Source: an uncultured Pseudomonadota bacterium (GTDB lineage: Bacteria > Pseudomonadota > Gammaproteobacteria > Burkholderiales > Rhodocyclaceae). From it: a stretch of DNA of 64,000 bases. The position numbers and the translations under genes were made by a program. Shown here in pieces: positions 35,307-44,072 of this stretch (position 1 is its first letter; each line of letters begins with the position of its first letter). A model generated the notes under the pieces. The model was not told the origin of the DNA and did not search any database. It worked only from the letters and a program-made list of their open reading frames with translations. Location: NCBI GenBank assembly GCA_903951825.1, contig CAJBDJ010000045.1, forward strand, positions 1 to 64,000. Direction: 5' to 3'.

Positions 35307-36109
35307 TGGCTCGTAAACGCCACGCCGAAGAGCAGGAAAATCATGATCGTTGGCTGGTCTCCTACGCTGACTTCATCACCCTCCTTTTTGCTTTTTTTGT
35401 GGTCATGTACGCGGTTTCTTCAGTGAATGAAGGAAAGTATAAAGTGCTCTCCAATTCGCTGACCAATGCCTTCAAGAATACCACCGGGCAGCCTGGAGGG
35501 CAGCCGATTACCGCAGTGCAAAGTGGCTCGCCGATAGCGGCGCGTCCGGTTGTCAAGATGGACAAGGCGCCCGAGACGCGCAGAGCCGAAGAAAAGAAAA
35601 AAGAGCAGCGCTCCCAAATGAAACGGGTTGCCAGCAACATCATGGATGCCTTGCAGCCTCTGGTGGCGCAAGGCAAGGTGCGCCTTCTCGAAACCAGCCG
35701 CGGCGTCACGATAGAAATCAACGACAGCATTCTTTTTCCGCCGGGGACCGCTGTTTTGCAGTCGGCTTCAAGCAGTGCGATGGGGGCGATAGCTCAGGTG
35801 CTCGCTGATACCGATTTCCCGATTACGATTGAGGGGCATACCGACAATGTTCCAATCGCCACCACGCAATTTCCCTCCAATTGGGAGCTGTCAGCGATGC
35901 GGGCAACAACTGTTTTGCGTCTGTTCAATGCCAGCGGCGTTGGCGCTGAGCGCTTGACAGCGATTGGCTACGGCGAAACGCGACCGGTGGAGACGAATAC
36001 AAGCATCGAGGGTCGGGCGCGCAATCGGCGAGTCAGCATTCTGATCGATTCAAACCGTCCGGAAGAGCCGACAGAACTGGCCGGTGCTAAGAGTGATCTT
36101 GGGCGCTGA
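35306..36109 (+). CDS. motD: Second stator anchor subunit, MotD (MotB family)
   Basis: This encodes 267 aa, with ATG overlapping the motC stop. The single helix WLVSYADFITLLFAFFVVMYAVSS holds the conserved ion-carrying Asp. The periplasmic OmpA-like domain (about 135-250) has ITIEGHTDNVPI and NWELSAMRATTVLRLF. With MotC it forms a second stator able to drive the same rotor, as known in Pseudomonas and relatives. Its 3' end converges with flgN with an 8-bp gap and no visible terminator. Confidence 0.93.
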   Translation: MARKRHAEEQENHDRWLVSYADFITLLFAFFVVMYAVSSVNEGKYKVLSNSLTNAFKNTTGQPGGQPITAVQSGSPIAARPVVKMDKAPETRRAEEKKKEQRSQMKRVASNIMDALQPLVAQGKVRLLETSRGVTIEINDSILFPPGTAVLQSASSSAMGAIAQVLADTDFPITIEGHTDNVPIATTQFPSNWELSAMRATTVLRLFNASGVGAERLTAIGYGETRPVETNTSIEGRARNRRVSILIDSNRPEEPTELAGAKSDLGR

Positions 36110-36117
36110 AGTGGTTT

Positions 36118-36582
36118 TTATGCCGAATCGACAATGCGGCTGCCGCTAGCCGCTGCCGCTTGGCCGTTGCTGCCATAAAGCGAGTGTTCTTGGTGCTGCC
36201 GGGTTAATACGGCTATCGCATCCGCTGTTTGCTTCAGGTGCAGGTTAATCAGCGTGCCATTCAACTCATGCAGTGTCTTGGCTTCTTTTGCCAAATCGAT
36301 AAGCACTACCCACAACGCGGCGGATTGCTTTTCATCAGGATGCTGCGTGAGCCAGGTGCTCATGTCGCCAAGATTGGCGGTGGCTGTATTCAGGTCGGTC
36401 AGTCGTGAGCGTTCTGTCCCGACGGCGTTCAGTTGCTCGATCAGCGCCTGCTTGTCCCGGTTGATCTCGCTCAGCGCTGCCGCTTGGGCTAGCTTGAGCG
36501 CATTCTGCTCATTTTTCAAAAGCAGAATAAAGCGTGAAACCAGATCGGTTTCACGCGACAGGACTTCAGCCAGAGGGCTCAT
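36118..36582 (-). CDS. flgN: Flagellar export chaperone FlgN
   Basis: This encodes 154 aa, almost wholly alpha-helical and charged, with heptad-like spacing (LLLKNEQNALKLAQAAALSEI, KQALIEQLNAVGTER), as in FlgN chaperones of FlgK and FlgL. It starts on the last base of flgM (one-base overlap), giving the usual flgM-flgN pair. Sequence conservation in this family is low, so synteny carries much of the call. Confidence 0.85.
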   Translation of the reverse strand: MSPLAEVLSRETDLVSRFILLLKNEQNALKLAQAAALSEINRDKQALIEQLNAVGTERSRLTDLNTATANLGDMSTWLTQHPDEKQSAALWVVLIDLAKEAKTLHELNGTLINLHLKQTADAIAVLTRQHQEHSLYGSNGQAAAASGSRIVDSA

Positions 36583-36863
36583 CAGGCCTGGCGCTGGCTG
36601 CTGATCAGATGGCGTGCCGTTTCAATCAGGCTGTCGGCGATCGCCTCGGGATTGATCTTGAAGCGGCCTTCAGAAATGGCTGCTTTGATTTCCTCAATAC
36701 GTGCCGAATCGATGGGAGCTTTCCCGTCTCCCTTCAAGGCGGCAACGGCGGCACTGAGATTGACAGATTCTGTACTTGCCGCCGGCGTTGAATTGGCACG
36801 CGGTGGTGCGGTGCGGTTGGCTACCGATGCCGGATTCGGCTTGAAGGGGCTATCGATTTTCAT
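36582..36863 (-). CDS. flgM: Anti-sigma-28 factor FlgM
   Basis: This encodes 93 aa. The N-terminal half is disordered and Pro/Ala/Ser-rich (MKIDSPFKPNPASVANR). The C-terminal half has the conserved helix pair IDSARIEEIKAAISEGRFKINPEAIADSLIETA, which binds sigma-28. It holds FliA inactive until it is exported through the completed hook-basal body. It is preceded by a sigma-28-like promoter, giving feedback control. Confidence 0.92.
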   Translation of the reverse strand: MKIDSPFKPNPASVANRTAPPRANSTPAASTESVNLSAAVAALKGDGKAPIDSARIEEIKAAISEGRFKINPEAIADSLIETARHLISSQRQA

Positions 36864-36898
36864 GATTGGGCTTTCAATTCTTTTCTAACGTATTCGGG

Positions 36899-36925
36899 AT
36901 TACGACCATTTTAGACAGAACTTGA
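36899..36925 (-). promoter_or_regulatory. Sigma-28 promoter of flgM-flgN
   Basis: Read on the minus strand: TCAAGTTC, an 11-bp spacer, then GTCGTAAT. Compared with TAAAGTTT-N11-GCCGATAA the spacing is exact, and the -10 resembles the flgK site (GCCGTAAA). It sits 36 bp upstream of the flgM ATG, between flgA and flgM. Confidence 0.6.
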
Positions 36926-36927
36926 GC

Positions 36928-37605
36928 TCATGACGAAATTTCTACGCTTCCATCAGAGCGTGCCTTGCCGCTGACGGTTTGCCCTGACGTTATGCGTACT
37001 CGAACCAATTCACCGGCGCTGGCGCTATTCAGTGCTTCGCCTTCGCTACTCACTGTAAAGCCGGCTCCGCTGAACACAACTTTGACGGTTTGTCCTTGCT
37101 TGATCAATAGCGTCGCGCTCAGTTGATCGGCGCGCAGCGGTTGCCCTGCCGCGACTGAATTACGCAGGGTTTTGCCAATCGCCGCTGCTGGGTCACCGAT
37201 GGCGCCCGCGGGAAGCGCCGAAAGATCCCCGCTGAGTCTCACGAGGTCGCTTGATTGAATGATCTGGCCGGCAATTAGTGCACGGCTGCTCGTCACATAA
37301 TTGCCGCTGACGGCAATTTGCGCCGGCACGAGTACCGTCCATGCCTTGGGTGACAGGCAGCGAACGCCAACCAGGGTTTTGCCGATTAACCGGCTGCCTT
37401 GGGGGGAAAAAGCTTCGAGCGCCGAGCAGGCGGGAAGTCGGCTCCCATCGAAGCGACCCATGGTGATTGTCACGCTGCCGGGGAGTGTCTTTGTCTGCTC
37501 TCTGAGGTGTTGCTCGGCGGTATCCAGAACAATTGCTGCATCAGCCGGGAAAGCAGGGCTGCTGAGAAATGTCAGGATTAACAGGAAAAGGCGGCAAAAA
37601 AACAT
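36928..37605 (-). CDS. flgA: Flagellar P-ring assembly chaperone FlgA
   Basis: This encodes 225 aa. An N-terminal signal peptide (MFFCRLFLLILTFLSSPAFPADA) is followed by the SAF-type domain and C-terminal beta domain of FlgA: RALIAGQIIQSSDLVRLSGDLSALP, AIGKTLRNSVAAGQPLRADQL, LIKQGQTVKVVFSGAGFTVSSEGEAL. It acts in the periplasm to assist FlgI ring formation. It is divergent from flgB. Confidence 0.94.
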   Translation of the reverse strand: MFFCRLFLLILTFLSSPAFPADAAIVLDTAEQHLREQTKTLPGSVTITMGRFDGSRLPACSALEAFSPQGSRLIGKTLVGVRCLSPKAWTVLVPAQIAVSGNYVTSSRALIAGQIIQSSDLVRLSGDLSALPAGAIGDPAAAIGKTLRNSVAAGQPLRADQLSATLLIKQGQTVKVVFSGAGFTVSSEGEALNSASAGELVRVRITSGQTVSGKARSDGSVEISS

Positions 37606-37650
37606 GACCGTATTTTGCCGGATAAAGACATCTCCTCATACAAGGATAGG

Positions 37651-37666
37651 TGGCACAAAGCGTGCT
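37651..37666 (+). promoter_or_regulatory. Sigma-54 promoter of the flgB operon
   Basis: TGGCACAAAGCGTGCT has GG and GC separated by exactly 10 bases, matching the -24/-12 consensus TGGCAC-N5-TTGC with one change. It lies 33 bp before flgB. FleR (60.8 kb), a sigma-54 activator, is the likely partner. Confidence 0.75.
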
Positions 37667-37698
37667 TTTAAGCAAGTAAAACGTTTCCGGAGAGTTTC

Positions 37699-38103
37699 AT
37701 GGCCAACATTCAACAAAATTTTGCGGTGCTCAGTAAAGCCCTGGATTTGCGCACACAGCGGCATCAGGTGCTGGCCTCGAATATTGCCAATGCCGATACG
37801 CCGGGCTACAAGGCGCGTGATTTCGAGTTCAGGCTAGCCATGCAAAGCGCCATGGGCGGCTCTGCCGCCGGGGAAATGGCGACCACGGCGCGCGGGCACC
37901 AAGCGGGAAACCTCGCCTCGGGGTCTGTCGGAGCCTTGCAGTTTCGCCCGGAAACCCAGTCAGCGGCAGATGGCAATACGGTCGATATGGACGTTGAGCG
38001 GGCGCAAATTGCCGATAACGCGCTGCAATATCAAATCATTACCCAGTTGATCAGCAGCCGATTCCAGGGTTTGCGATCAGCCATGAGCAGCACGCAGAGC
38101 TAA
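37699..38103 (+). CDS. flgB: Flagellar proximal rod protein FlgB
   Basis: This encodes 134 aa. The N-terminal rod/hook signature is present (LDLRTQRHQVLASNIANADTPGYKARDF), as is the C-terminal helix (VDMDVERAQIADNALQYQIITQLIS). It forms part of the periplasmic rod with FlgC, FlgF and FliE. It opens the flgBCDEFGHIJ operon, with CCGGAGAG as ribosome site and a sigma-54 promoter upstream. Confidence 0.96.
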   Translation: MANIQQNFAVLSKALDLRTQRHQVLASNIANADTPGYKARDFEFRLAMQSAMGGSAAGEMATTARGHQAGNLASGSVGALQFRPETQSAADGNTVDMDVERAQIADNALQYQIITQLISSRFQGLRSAMSSTQS

Positions 38104-38115
38104 GGAGTTGTTCAG

Positions 38116-38529
38116 ATGAGTCTTTTTAATGTCTTTCGGGTCTCTTCCAGTGCGATGACAGCGCAGGCGATGCGCTTGAATGCGGTTGCTTCAAATCTGG
38201 CCAACGCGGACAGCATCACCTCGTCGGATGGAACGCCCTATAAGGCCAAGCAAGTGGTCTTTGAGGCGGTGCCGATTGGTGCCAACGGAGATCTCGCACG
38301 CGGTGTGCGTGTCCGCCAGGTGATTGATGACCCGTCGCCGCCGCGAATGGTGTATGACCCGAAGAATCCGATGGCTGATGAAAAGGGTTATGTCGCTTTT
38401 CCCAACGTCAATGTCGTCGAAGAAATGACCAACATGATTTCAGCCTCGCGTTCGTATCAGACGAATGTCGAGGTGATGAATACGGCCAAGACCATGCTGC
38501 TGCGCACCCTGCAGATTGGTCAGGGCTAA
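38116..38529 (+). CDS. flgC: Flagellar proximal rod protein FlgC
   Basis: This encodes 137 aa. The N-terminal motif [24 protein letters not shown] and the C-terminal [28 protein letters not shown] are the standard axial-protein ends of FlgC. It packs with FlgB in the proximal rod. It starts 12 bp after flgB, with AAGGAG as ribosome site. Confidence 0.96.
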   Translation: MSLFNVFRVSSSAMTAQAMRLNAVASNLANADSITSSDGTPYKAKQVVFEAVPIGANGDLARGVRVRQVIDDPSPPRMVYDPKNPMADEKGYVAFPNVNVVEEMTNMISASRSYQTNVEVMNTAKTMLLRTLQIGQG

Positions 38530-38550
38530 TCCCTTTTGATCGGAGAAAAA

Positions 38551-39237
38551 ATGGCAAACGTCGGCGATACCACCTCCTCAACGGCCGCCGCCACATTGGC
38601 GACGCTGGGCGGTAGCAGTAGCACAAGCAAGGCTGCAACGGGTTCGGTCGAAGATCAGCAAAACAAATTCCTGACCTTGTTGATGACCCAGATCAAGAAT
38701 CAGGATCCGCTCAATCCGATGGATAACGCCGCGGTAACGACCCAGCTCGCACAGCTGAATACGGTGAGCGGCATTGAAAAATTGAACGCGACAATGGCTC
38801 AGTTGCTTGCCGGTTACAACGAAGCTCAGGCGATGCAGTCGTCGACCATGATCGGCAGAAATGTCATGGTTGCCGGCAATAACTTGCCGCTGGCCAGTGG
38901 TCAGGCGGTTGGTGGTGCGTTGCTTGAGGCGGCAGCAGACAAGGTGACGGTGACGATCAAGGATAGTACCGGCAAAGTTGTGCAGACTCAGGAGATGGGT
39001 GCGCGAGAGGCCGGCAATTTTTACTTTGGATGGGATGGCAAGGACGCCGCCGGCGCTACGCTCAATGACGGAAGCTACACCTTCGCGGTTGACGCCAGTA
39101 TGGGCGGCAGGAAGGTTGCGGCAGCGGCAATGCAGGTTGGCACGGTTTCTGCTGTTTTGAGGAGTAAAGACGGCTTCCTTCTTGATCTTGGTCCCTTGGG
39201 CGACGTGGCATTCAAGGATGTGCAACAAATTCTCTAA
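38551..39237 (+). CDS. flgD: Hook-capping protein FlgD
   Basis: This encodes 228 aa from ATG 38551, with CGGAGAAAAA in front; the track's 38536 start reads through this ribosome site. The conserved N-terminal part has FLTLLMTQIKNQDPLNPMDN and TTQLAQLNTVSGIEKLN. The C-terminal FlgD Ig/Tudor-like domain (about 120-200) has FYFGWDGKDAAGATLNDGSYTF. It is a scaffold at the hook tip and is discarded on completion. Confidence 0.95.
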   Translation: MANVGDTTSSTAAATLATLGGSSSTSKAATGSVEDQQNKFLTLLMTQIKNQDPLNPMDNAAVTTQLAQLNTVSGIEKLNATMAQLLAGYNEAQAMQSSTMIGRNVMVAGNNLPLASGQAVGGALLEAAADKVTVTIKDSTGKVVQTQEMGAREAGNFYFGWDGKDAAGATLNDGSYTFAVDASMGGRKVAAAAMQVGTVSAVLRSKDGFLLDLGPLGDVAFKDVQQIL

Positions 39238-39250
39238 GTGAGGTAAAAAA

Positions 39251-40720
39251 ATGGGCTTCCAACAAGGTCTCAGTGGTCTGAACACGGCAGCAAAGGCGCT
39301 TGATGCGACCAGCAACAATATCGCTAACGCGAGTACGGTGGGCTTCAAGTCATCGACCGCGCATTTCGGCGATGTGTTTGCAGCTTCGTTGGCCGGTGGT
39401 GGGGCGAGCCAAGTCGGTATCGGCGGGAATGTCGCCGCGATTCAGCAGCAATTTACCCAAGGCAATATCACTTCCACCAATAATCCCCTGGATATTTCCA
39501 TTAATGGCGCGGGTTTTTTCCGGATGAGCAGTAATGGGGAAATCACCTTTACGCGCAACGGCCAGTTTCATCTCGATAAAAATGGCTACATGGTGAACGA
39601 CCAGTCTTTGCAGGTAACCGGCTATGCGGCGACAGAGTCAGGCGTGATTGTTCCGTCATCGGCGGTACCGATCCAAATCTCCGCCTCGGATTTGCCGCCG
39701 ATACCGACAGGGTCGAGTTCAACGGCCGGATTCAGGGGGGTGAGGGCTAATTTACAGCTTGATTCGCGGGTCGGGCAACCCGTTGTCACGCCCTGGGTTG
39801 CCTCTGTTTCCGCGACCGCGGGCAGTGTTTCTGCTGCAGTGATTGCTGCGGGTGGTAGTCCAGCCGAAGCGGCTGCCGCCAGTGCCGCGTTTGGTGGTAC
39901 ACCGGCTGCGATTGCTGCGGCAGTGACGGCTGCCGGTGGTAGCGCCATCGAGGCCACTGCGGCATCGTCTGCGGCGGCAGGGCCGCTATACACACCTAAT
40001 CCGCAAAGTTATAACTACTCAACTGCCTTGTCTGTCTTTGATAGTCTTGGCAATGCCCATGCCTTGACCATGTACATGGTGAAAACCGGCACGGCGGGGC
40101 AGTGGGAAGTTCGCTTCAACGTGGATGGCACACGCGACACCTACGTTAATGGCGGTGCGGCGAGCGTGGTGACATTCAATCCGGACGGCTCCCTGGCTTC
40201 CGGCAGCACAATCCCGTTGTCAATTGACCTGACGTCAATCAATGCGGCGCTGGGTCTTCCCTCGAACGCTTTTTCGCCGATGACGTTCGATGTTGATTTG
40301 GCCGGCAGCACCCAGTTTGGCAGTTCGTTCGGTACCAATCGACTCGAGCAGGATGGTTACGCGGCCGGGCGACTGGTAGGGTTGTCTGTCGATAGCGATG
40401 GTCTCGTTCAAGGTCGTTACAGCAATGGGCAAACCCTGGCCAAGGCGCAGATCGTGATGGCCAACTTTACCAGCCCGACAGGCTTGCAGTCCCTCGGCAA
40501 TAACCAATGGACTGAAACGTCGACTTCCGGCCCGGCGCTGATTGGCGCGCCGAACACATCGACTTTGGGCTCCCTGTCCTCGTCGACTGTCGAAGAGTCA
40601 AATGTCGACCTGACTGCCGAACTGGTCAATCTGATTACCCTGCAACGTAACTATCAGGCTAATGCGCAGTCGATCAAGACCCAGGATCAAGTGCTGCAAA
40701 CCCTGGTTAACCTGCGCTAA
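39251..40720 (+). CDS. flgE: Flagellar hook protein FlgE with an Ala-rich insert
   Basis: This encodes 489 aa, longer than enteric FlgE (about 400). The N-terminus QQGLSGLNTAAKALDATSNN and the C-terminus ESNVDLTAELVNLITLQRNYQANAQ are typical axial-protein ends. At about residues 181-247 it has a low-complexity stretch of Ala, Gly and Ser with an internal duplication (AAVIAAGGSPAEAAAA, then AAVTAAGGSAIEATAA). This lies where the surface-exposed middle domain should be. The insert is in frame and is followed by normal FlgE sequence. Confidence 0.95.
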   Translation: MGFQQGLSGLNTAAKALDATSNNIANASTVGFKSSTAHFGDVFAASLAGGGASQVGIGGNVAAIQQQFTQGNITSTNNPLDISINGAGFFRMSSNGEITFTRNGQFHLDKNGYMVNDQSLQVTGYAATESGVIVPSSAVPIQISASDLPPIPTGSSSTAGFRGVRANLQLDSRVGQPVVTPWVASVSATAGSVSAAVIAAGGSPAEAAAASAAFGGTPAAIAAAVTAAGGSAIEATAASSAAAGPLYTPNPQSYNYSTALSVFDSLGNAHALTMYMVKTGTAGQWEVRFNVDGTRDTYVNGGAASVVTFNPDGSLASGSTIPLSIDLTSINAALGLPSNAFSPMTFDVDLAGSTQFGSSFGTNRLEQDGYAAGRLVGLSVDSDGLVQGRYSNGQTLAKAQIVMANFTSPTGLQSLGNNQWTETSTSGPALIGAPNTSTLGSLSSSTVEESNVDLTAELVNLITLQRNYQANAQSIKTQDQVLQTLVNLR

Positions 40721-40740
40721 CTGAGTTCTGAGGCGCTGCC

Positions 40741-41484
40741 ATGGATCGCTTGATTTACACCGCAATGACCGGCGCCAAGCATGTCTTCATGCAACAAGCC
40801 GGAACGGCGAACAATTTGGCGAATGCCAGCACCGTTGGGTTCAAGGCGCAGGAGCATCGTTTTCGCGCTGTACCGGTGCTCGGTGAGGGAATGCCGACTC
40901 GGGCGTTTGTCGTCGATGCATCGGTCAGCGACGTTTTTGATGAGGGGCCGCTGATCTTTACCGGCCGCAACCTCGACGTGGCGGTTCAGGGGCGTGGGTG
41001 GCTGGCTGTGCAGTTGCCCGATGGCAGCGAAGCTTATAGTCGCGCCGGCAGCCTCGATGTTGACGTCAATGGTTTATTGCAAACCAAAGCGGGTTATCCG
41101 GTCGTTGGTGATGGCGGACCACTCAATATTCCCCCCGATAACTCGATTGAAATCGCCGCCGATGGCACGGTTTCTGTCGTGCCGACTTTTGGTGCCCGCA
41201 ATAGCTCCAGCGCGGTTGGTCGTTTGAAACTGGTCAATCCGCCCGAAGCCGATCTGGTTCGTGGTGCCGATGGTTTGTTCCGTCTGCGCAGTGGTCAGCC
41301 GGCTGCCGCTGACGAAAACGTCCGGGTTTCTCCCGGAACGCTGGAGGGAAGCAATGTGAATGTGACTGATGCCATGGTCAATCTGATCAGCCTCTCCCGC
41401 CAGTTCGAGATGCAAATCAAGATGATGCAAGCGGCAGATACCAACGCGCAACGCGCCGATCAACTGCTGTCATTGAATGCCTGA
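40741..41484 (+). CDS. flgF: Flagellar rod protein FlgF
   Basis: This encodes 247 aa. MDRLIYTAMTGAKHVFMQQAGTANNLANASTVGFKAQ is the FlgF start, and the C-terminal SNVNVTDAMVNLISLSRQFEMQIKMMQ completes the axial fold. It is the proximal part of the rod next to FlgG, its paralog. Confidence 0.95.
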   Translation: MDRLIYTAMTGAKHVFMQQAGTANNLANASTVGFKAQEHRFRAVPVLGEGMPTRAFVVDASVSDVFDEGPLIFTGRNLDVAVQGRGWLAVQLPDGSEAYSRAGSLDVDVNGLLQTKAGYPVVGDGGPLNIPPDNSIEIAADGTVSVVPTFGARNSSSAVGRLKLVNPPEADLVRGADGLFRLRSGQPAAADENVRVSPGTLEGSNVNVTDAMVNLISLSRQFEMQIKMMQAADTNAQRADQLLSLNA

Positions 41485-41496
41485 TAGGAATAAATC

Positions 41497-42279
41497 ATGA
41501 TCCGCTCCCTCTGGATTGCCCGCACCGGCCTCGACGCCCAACAAACCCAGCTTGATGTCATCGCCAACAATCTGGCCAACGTCAGCACCAACGGCTTCAA
41601 GCGCGGCCGTGCGGTCTTTGAAGACTTGCTTTACCAGACGCTGCGGCAACCGGGGGCGCAGTCATCACAGCAAACACAGGTGCCAACCGGGTTGCAACTG
41701 GGCAGTGGCGTGCGACCGGTGTCAACCGCGCGGATTTTTACCCAGGGCAATATCCAGAAAACCGATAACTCGCTCGACCTGGGAATCCAGGGCGACGGTT
41801 TTTTCCAGATTTTGATGCCTGACGGAACCACCGGTTATACCCGTGACGGCTCTTTCCAGAAAGATAATCAAGGGCAGATTGTGACTTCGGATGGTTATCC
41901 TCTGCAGCCCAATATCACCATTCCGGCGACCGCCACCTCGGTCAGTATCGGTACCGACGGTACGGTAACCATCACGCAGTCGGGAACTGCGGCATCGACG
42001 CAAATCGGCAGTATTCAACTGGCCAATTTCATCAACCCGGCCGGCTTGCAAAGCATCGGGCAAAACCTCTTTCTGGAAACCGCAGCCAGCGGCACCCCGA
42101 CACCCAATACCCCGGGTACCAATGGCGCCGGGATCGTCAATCAAGGGTATGTCGAAACTTCGAATGTCAATGTGGCAGAAGAACTGGTCTCGATGATCCA
42201 GACGCAGCGTGCTTACGAGCTCAATTCGAAAGTGGTTTCTACTTCCGATGCCATGCTCGGGCGCCTCAGCCAGTTGTGA
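41497..42279 (+). CDS. flgG: Flagellar distal rod protein FlgG
   Basis: This encodes 260 aa, the exact length of enteric FlgG. The N-terminus is [44 protein letters not shown] and the C-terminus is [34 protein letters not shown]. It builds the distal rod that runs through the P and L rings. Confidence 0.97.
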   Translation: MIRSLWIARTGLDAQQTQLDVIANNLANVSTNGFKRGRAVFEDLLYQTLRQPGAQSSQQTQVPTGLQLGSGVRPVSTARIFTQGNIQKTDNSLDLGIQGDGFFQILMPDGTTGYTRDGSFQKDNQGQIVTSDGYPLQPNITIPATATSVSIGTDGTVTITQSGTAASTQIGSIQLANFINPAGLQSIGQNLFLETAASGTPTPNTPGTNGAGIVNQGYVETSNVNVAEELVSMIQTQRAYELNSKVVSTSDAMLGRLSQL

Positions 42280-42288
42280 GGTGAAACC

Positions 42289-42945
42289 ATGAAACACCTT
42301 GCTCCCATCGTTTTATTGGCGCTCGCCGGCTGTACGACGGTGCCGCCAACCAATGTCCATCAGCCGATGACCGCCCGTCCTTCGCCGCGTTTTGAGGCAC
42401 CCGTCGGTAATGGGGCAATTTTTCAAGCCGGCTACAGCAAGCCTTTGTTTGAGGATCGGCGTGCTCGCTATGTCGGCGACACCATGACGATCAAAATTAC
42501 CGAAAGCACCAGCGCGACGGCCAAAAACAGCAACAAGCTTGACAAGTCGAATGCCCAAAGCGCCTCGGTTACCGCTTTCAAAGGGTTGCCTGGCCGCGGT
42601 GTTCTCGACATGAATCTGGCAGCCGATAGTTCCACCGCTTTCAGTGGCAAAGGCGAAGCGGCTAACAATAATGCCTTCTCGGGCAGCATCACGGTGACGG
42701 TGATTGACGTCATGCCGAATGGCAACTTGCTGGTATCCGGCGAGAAACAATTGGCGATCGGTGAGGAGCAGGAATTTGTACGAGTCTCGGGAGTGGTGAA
42801 TCCGAGCTTCGTCGATTTTGCCAACAGTATCGATTCGTCGAAGGTGGCGGATGCCCGCATCGAGTACAAATCTGCCGGCCAGTTGAGCGAAGGCCAGTTC
42901 ATGGGCTGGATGGCACGATTCTTCCTTAATGTGTTGCCATTCTAG
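42289..42945 (+). CDS. flgH: Flagellar L-ring lipoprotein FlgH
   Basis: This encodes 218 aa. A lipoprotein signal with lipobox LALAGC precedes the mature Cys at residue 15. Conserved FlgH segments follow: FEDRRARYVGDTMTIKITESTSATAKNSN and VRVSGVVNPSFVDFANSIDSSKVADARIEY. It forms the outer-membrane ring, which confirms a Gram-negative envelope. Confidence 0.96.
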   Translation: MKHLAPIVLLALAGCTTVPPTNVHQPMTARPSPRFEAPVGNGAIFQAGYSKPLFEDRRARYVGDTMTIKITESTSATAKNSNKLDKSNAQSASVTAFKGLPGRGVLDMNLAADSSTAFSGKGEAANNNAFSGSITVTVIDVMPNGNLLVSGEKQLAIGEEQEFVRVSGVVNPSFVDFANSIDSSKVADARIEYKSAGQLSEGQFMGWMARFFLNVLPF

Positions 42946-42968
42946 TTAATCCTTCGCGGAGACAGTCG

Positions 42969-44063
42969 ATGAAAACGGACAACGGCAAATGGCGGCGGCA
43001 GGCGGCAATACTCGCCGCTTTTTTCTTGCCGCTTTGGTCACTCCCGGCGCTTGCCGAACGGATCAAGGACATCGCATCAATTCAGGGTGTGCGCAGCAAC
43101 CAGTTGATCGGCTATGGCATCGTTGTCGGTCTCGACAACACTGGCGATCAAACAACCCAGACCCCGATGACGACCCAGGCGTTGGGCAACATGCTGTCGC
43201 AGATGGGCGTCAACCTGACCACCGATCAGGCTACCAAGCTGCAGTTGAAAAACGTCGCCGGCGTTGTCGTGACCGCCGTCCTGCCGGCTTTTGCCAAACC
43301 CGGACAGCCGATAGACATCACGGTTTCGTCGATGGGCAACGCCAAAAGCATTCGCGGCGGCACGCTGTTGATGACGCAGTTGAAAGGCGCTGACGGTCAG
43401 GTTTACGCCATCGCTCAGGGCAATGTCCTGGTGGGCGGGGTCGGCGCTTCGGCGGGCGGCTCGAAAGTGACCGTCAACCACCTTTCGGCCGGCAGAATTC
43501 CTGCCGGAGCGACGGTCGAACGCAGTGTGCCGACGGCGGTCGGGCAAGGCGGATTTATCTATTACGAACTGGAAAACACCGATTTTGGTACCGTCCAGGC
43601 GGTCGTTGATGCCATCAACAAGAACCTCGGCGTAGGCACGGCACAGGCGGTTGACGGGCGCAGGGTGGCGGTTCGTGCACCAGAGGATATCGATGAGCGA
43701 GTCTCTTTTCTCGGCCGTATCGATAATCTTGATGTCAAGCCGGCGATTGGTTTGGCGCGCGTCATCATCAATCCGCGCACGGGTTCGGTGGTGATGACCC
43801 AGAAAGTCTCCCTCCAGTCCTGTGCCGTCGCGCACGGCAGCCTGTCGGTGACGGTTGATGCGGGGCAGCCGCTGAGCGGACAAGGTGCCGATATTCAAGT
43901 CAGTCAGGCCAATGGCACGCTGATGAATGTCAAGGCTGGCGCCAACCTGGCCGACGTTGTCAAGGCTTTGAATTCATTGGGAGCAAATCCTCTCGATCTG
44001 CTGGCTATCTTGCAGGCGATGAAGGCAGCCGGTGCCTTGCGTGCCGAACTGGAAGTCATCTGA
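42969..44063 (+). CDS. flgI: Flagellar P-ring protein FlgI
   Basis: This encodes 364 aa with a cleavable signal peptide ending near LWSLPALAE (about residue 29). Conserved segments are RIKDIASIQGVRSNQLIGYGIVVGLDNTGDQ, MGVNLTTDQATKLQLKNVAGVVVTA and PATIGLARVIINPRTGSVVMTQ-like sequence. It forms the peptidoglycan-layer ring with help from FlgA. Confidence 0.96.
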   Translation: MKTDNGKWRRQAAILAAFFLPLWSLPALAERIKDIASIQGVRSNQLIGYGIVVGLDNTGDQTTQTPMTTQALGNMLSQMGVNLTTDQATKLQLKNVAGVVVTAVLPAFAKPGQPIDITVSSMGNAKSIRGGTLLMTQLKGADGQVYAIAQGNVLVGGVGASAGGSKVTVNHLSAGRIPAGATVERSVPTAVGQGGFIYYELENTDFGTVQAVVDAINKNLGVGTAQAVDGRRVAVRAPEDIDERVSFLGRIDNLDVKPAIGLARVIINPRTGSVVMTQKVSLQSCAVAHGSLSVTVDAGQPLSGQGADIQVSQANGTLMNVKAGANLADVVKALNSLGANPLDLLAILQAMKAAGALRAELEVI

Positions 44064-44072
44064 AAGTCGCTC

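Noticed and set aside
36864-36927. TAAAATGG-N7-CCCGAATA as flgM sigma-28 promoter
   Set aside because: Spacing is 7 rather than 11 bp; the overlapping TCAAGTTC-N11-GTCGTAAT fits better.
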